Source: UBA1189 sp045654565
GTDB lineage: Bacteria; Bacteroidota; Bacteroidia; Bacteroidales; Bacteroidaceae
NCBI GenBank assembly: GCA_045654565.1
Contig: JAZONP010000040.1
Span: forward strand, 1-26,052
Reading direction: 5' to 3'
Length of the DNA: 26,052 bases
Position 1 is the stretch's first letter. Every line of letters starts with the position of its first letter. The position numbers and the translations under genes are program-made. Of the stretch, positions 24,653 through 26,052 are shown in pieces. The notes beneath the pieces were generated by a model. That model saw nothing but the letters and a program-made list of their open reading frames with translations, was not told where the DNA came from and did no database searches.

Positions 24653-25315
24653 ATGTTCCATATCAGTGTATCAGAAGAAATAAAAGCGAAGTGGCCACGA
24701 TATCGCGGCATTGCCGTATATGCCACAGTGAAGAATAGCGCCTACGACGAAGGTTTATGGAGGGAGATAGCACAGTTTACCGCCCATCTCCAATCTACCG
24801 AAAGCACCGAGAGTATCAAGCAACAGCAAGCCATCATGGCTACGCGTGAGGCCTATCGTGCTTGTGGCAAAGACCCCAGCCGCTACCGTCCTTCGGCAGA
24901 GGCTTTGCGCCGTCGCTTGCTGCGCGGGCTCGACCTCTATCGTATAGACACATTGGTGGATCTCATCAATCTCGTCTCTCTGCGTACGGGCTACTCCATC
25001 GGCGGCTTCGATGCCGATAAGATTGCGGGTAAGGAGTTGTGCCTTGGCATCGGTCGTCACGAGGAACCTTTCGAAGGTATCGGTCGCGGACCGCTCAACA
25101 TAGAGTTTATGCCGGTCATACGCGATGCCGAAGGAGGCATAGGTACTCCCACCAGTGACCACGAGCGCACTAAGATGGATATTGGCACCACACACATCCT
25201 TGCCATCATTAATGGCTACAATGGCGATAAGGGACTGCAAGAAGCAGCAGATATGACTGCTGCATTGCTACAGCGCTATGCCTCAGCCACAGACTTCAAG
25301 GTGTGGAAATTCTGA
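24653..25315 (+). CDS. B3/4-domain protein
   Basis: The 220-residue protein matches the stand-alone B3/4 domain related to part of the phenylalanyl-tRNA synthetase beta chain. Typical features are AYRACGKDPSRYRPSAEALRRR, the LYRIDTLVDLINLVSLRTGY-like helix with GGFDADKI, and GTPTSDHERT near the C-terminus. In synthetases this fold takes part in editing mischarged tRNA; the role of the free-standing protein is not established. I chose the ATG at 24653 because the in-frame ATG at 24614 lies within the repeat element and would add 13 non-family residues. The gene has its own promoter and an unusually long leader. It is followed 17 nt after the stop by an AGTACT hairpin array. Confidence 0.8.
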   Translation: MFHISVSEEIKAKWPRYRGIAVYATVKNSAYDEGLWREIAQFTAHLQSTESTESIKQQQAIMATREAYRACGKDPSRYRPSAEALRRRLLRGLDLYRIDTLVDLINLVSLRTGYSIGGFDADKIAGKELCLGIGRHEEPFEGIGRGPLNIEFMPVIRDAEGGIGTPTSDHERTKMDIGTTHILAIINGYNGDKGLQEAADMTAALLQRYASATDFKVWKF

Positions 25316-25332
25316 AGAAAGCTATGATGGTC

Positions 25333-25396
25333 AGTACTTACACGGAAGTACTGCAGTACTTGGCCGTCGGTACTCGAGTACTTACACGGAAGTACT
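25333..25396. repeat. Array of three AGTAC-type hairpins
   Basis: AGTACTTACACGGAAGTACT occurs at 25333-25352 and again, identical, at 25377-25396. Each copy folds as AGTACTT/AAGTACT with a six-base loop. Between them AGTAC (25355-25359) and GTACT (25370-25374) form a third hairpin, joined by GC and CG dinucleotides. It starts 17 nt after the B3/4 stop. No T-run follows, so it is not a standard intrinsic terminator. A REP-like repeat or RNA-stabilising structure is possible. Confidence 0.65.
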
Positions 25397-25516
25397 ACCA
25401 TTTAGAGCTGTCAAAGTTGAAACATACGCGGCGATATGGGTGTTGCCTAAAAGCTCGAATACCTATATTGTCCTCAAAAAACATCACGTTGGTGTGTAGA
25501 ATTAAAAAACTTTGCA

Positions 25517-25524
25517 TACATTTG
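25517..25524 (+). promoter_or_regulatory. Promoter -7 box for the thiM transcript
   Basis: TACATTTG matches TAnnTTTG and lies about 60 nt before the riboswitch, where a promoter is expected. The rest of the 25397-25516 stretch shows no gene. Confidence 0.5.
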
Positions 25525-25541
25525 CATTGGATAAGCAAGCG

Positions 25542-25560
25542 GACGCCTGCAACAGGCGTT
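25542..25560 (+). other. Small hairpin in the thiM leader
   Basis: ACGCCTG (25543-25549) and CAGGCGT (25553-25559) form a perfect seven-pair stem with a CAA loop, extendable by one G-T pair. It lies between the promoter and the TPP aptamer and may help leader folding. Confidence 0.45.
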
Positions 25561-25580
25561 CTGTGAAGCTTCCAGACATA

Positions 25581-25660
25581 TAGTATTAGGGGTGCTTACC
25601 CGTAAGAAGGTAGGCTGAGATTATACCCTTTGAACCTGCTAACATAATTGTAGAGAGGAA
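25581..25660 (+). promoter_or_regulatory. TPP (thiamine pyrophosphate) riboswitch
   Basis: The conserved THI-element blocks are present in order: AGGGGTGC (25588-25595), GGCTGAGA (25613-25620), ACCCTTTGAACCTG (25625-25638) and a closing ATAATTGTAGAGAGGA (25644-25659). The aptamer ends at the purine-rich GAGAGGA just before the ATG at 25664, so binding of thiamine pyrophosphate probably hides the ribosome site and lowers thiM translation. No separate terminator is seen. Confidence 0.92.
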
Positions 25661-25663
25661 AAT

Positions 25664-26052
25664 ATGAATCAAGAACATCTCAAGAGAGACCTTGCGCTCG
25701 TTCGCGCAAAGAGTCCGTTGGTACACAACATCACCAACTACGTAGCAATGAATTTTTCGGCCAACGCCCTGCTGGCCATAGGTGCATCGCCCGTCATGGC
25801 ACATGCCGTGGAGGAGATGGACGATATGGTAGCTATTGCTTCGGCCTTAGTGATCAACATCGGTACGCTCGATGCCGAGTGGGTGCGCGGTATGCTTGCG
25901 GCAGGCCGTGCGGCACACCGCTTGGGCAAGCCCATCGTGCTCCACCCCGTAGGAGCGGGCGCCACGCCCTACCGCACTGAGACGGCATGGGAGATTATCC
26001 GTGAGTGCCACCCAACCATCATCCGTGGCAATGCGTCGGAGATTATGGCGCT
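25664..26052 (+). CDS. thiM: Hydroxyethylthiazole kinase, 5' part (runs off the window)
   Basis: ThiM phosphorylates hydroxyethylthiazole in thiamine salvage. The visible 129 residues follow the family: SPLVHNITNYVAMNFSANALLAIGASPVMAH (residues 17-47), ALVINIGTL (61-69), VGAGATPYRTE (96-106) and IIRGNASEIMA at the window edge. The start is the ATG at 25664, 4-5 nt after a purine-rich ribosome site within the riboswitch end. One oddity is IVLHPVGAG (91-99), where the family normally has LDPVGAG: the conserved Asp is His94 (codon CAC). The 3' part lies beyond the window. Control by the TPP riboswitch fits the pathway. Family call is firm. Confidence 0.95.
   Translation, partial: MNQEHLKRDLALVRAKSPLVHNITNYVAMNFSANALLAIGASPVMAHAVEEMDDMVAIASALVINIGTLDAEWVRGMLAAGRAAHRLGKPIVLHPVGAGATPYRTETAWEIIRECHPTIIRGNASEIMA

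Noticed and set aside
25333..25396. CRISPR array
   Set aside because: Only two identical units, each palindromic, with a spacer that is itself a hairpin; no cas genes are present.

Overview
The window looks like a chromosomal segment of a Bacteroidales bacterium, most likely a Prevotellaceae or Bacteroidaceae gut-type commensal. The evidence is the repeated Bacteroidetes promoter signature (TAnnTTTG as the -7 box, often with TTTG about 20 nt upstream), weak Shine-Dalgarno sites, Bacteroidetes-type housekeeping proteins (Tex, TopA, AroK, SdaA, a THUMP-like methyltransferase), and large secreted multidomain polysaccharide-degrading enzymes with short 'YDL.G' C-terminal tails.

Layout from left to right. 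Positions 1-523 hold a dispersed repeat copy, two potential folded elements and a promoter. Next come a small secreted protein of unknown function (524-1159) and a lipoprotein of unknown function (from 1206) whose 3' end is broken by a one-base frameshift near 2460. Then come Tex (2906-5023) and a terminator. A carbohydrate island follows at 5169-16578: a GH27 glycosidase with two NPCBM-type modules, a GH43 arabinanase-like enzyme on the minus strand, and a PL11 rhamnogalacturonan lyase with a very long C-terminal extension. GH43 and PL11 are transcribed back to back from a 104-bp gap that contains a 47-bp near-perfect palindrome between their two -7 boxes. The three enzymes fit removal of side chains and cleavage of the backbone of pectic rhamnogalacturonan I. 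No SusC/SusD pair or regulator lies in the window.

From 16665 to 24358 the genes are on the minus strand. One apparent operon reads Lrp/AsnC regulator, then a two-enzyme fusion (class I glutamine-amidotransferase-like C26 peptidase joined to an M19 dipeptidase), then an iron-sulfur L-serine dehydratase. This looks like a small peptide and amino-acid catabolic unit under its own Lrp-type regulator. Upstream of it are topA-aroK and a THUMP-like methyltransferase. Divergent from the methyltransferase is a plus-strand B3/4-domain gene whose leader carries a MITE-like inverted-repeat element. After that gene comes a compact array of AGTACT hairpins, then a promoter, a TPP riboswitch and the start of thiM, which runs off the window end.

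The best candidates for something new are the palindromic shared promoter of GH43 and PL11, the PL11 enzyme with autotransporter-like (PATR) repeats, the C26-M19 fusion in an Lrp/SdaA operon, the GH27 with a changed sugar-binding motif, and the AGTACT hairpin array. I did not see a clearly unprecedented defence or mobile system. No tools were run, so family names rest on motif recognition.
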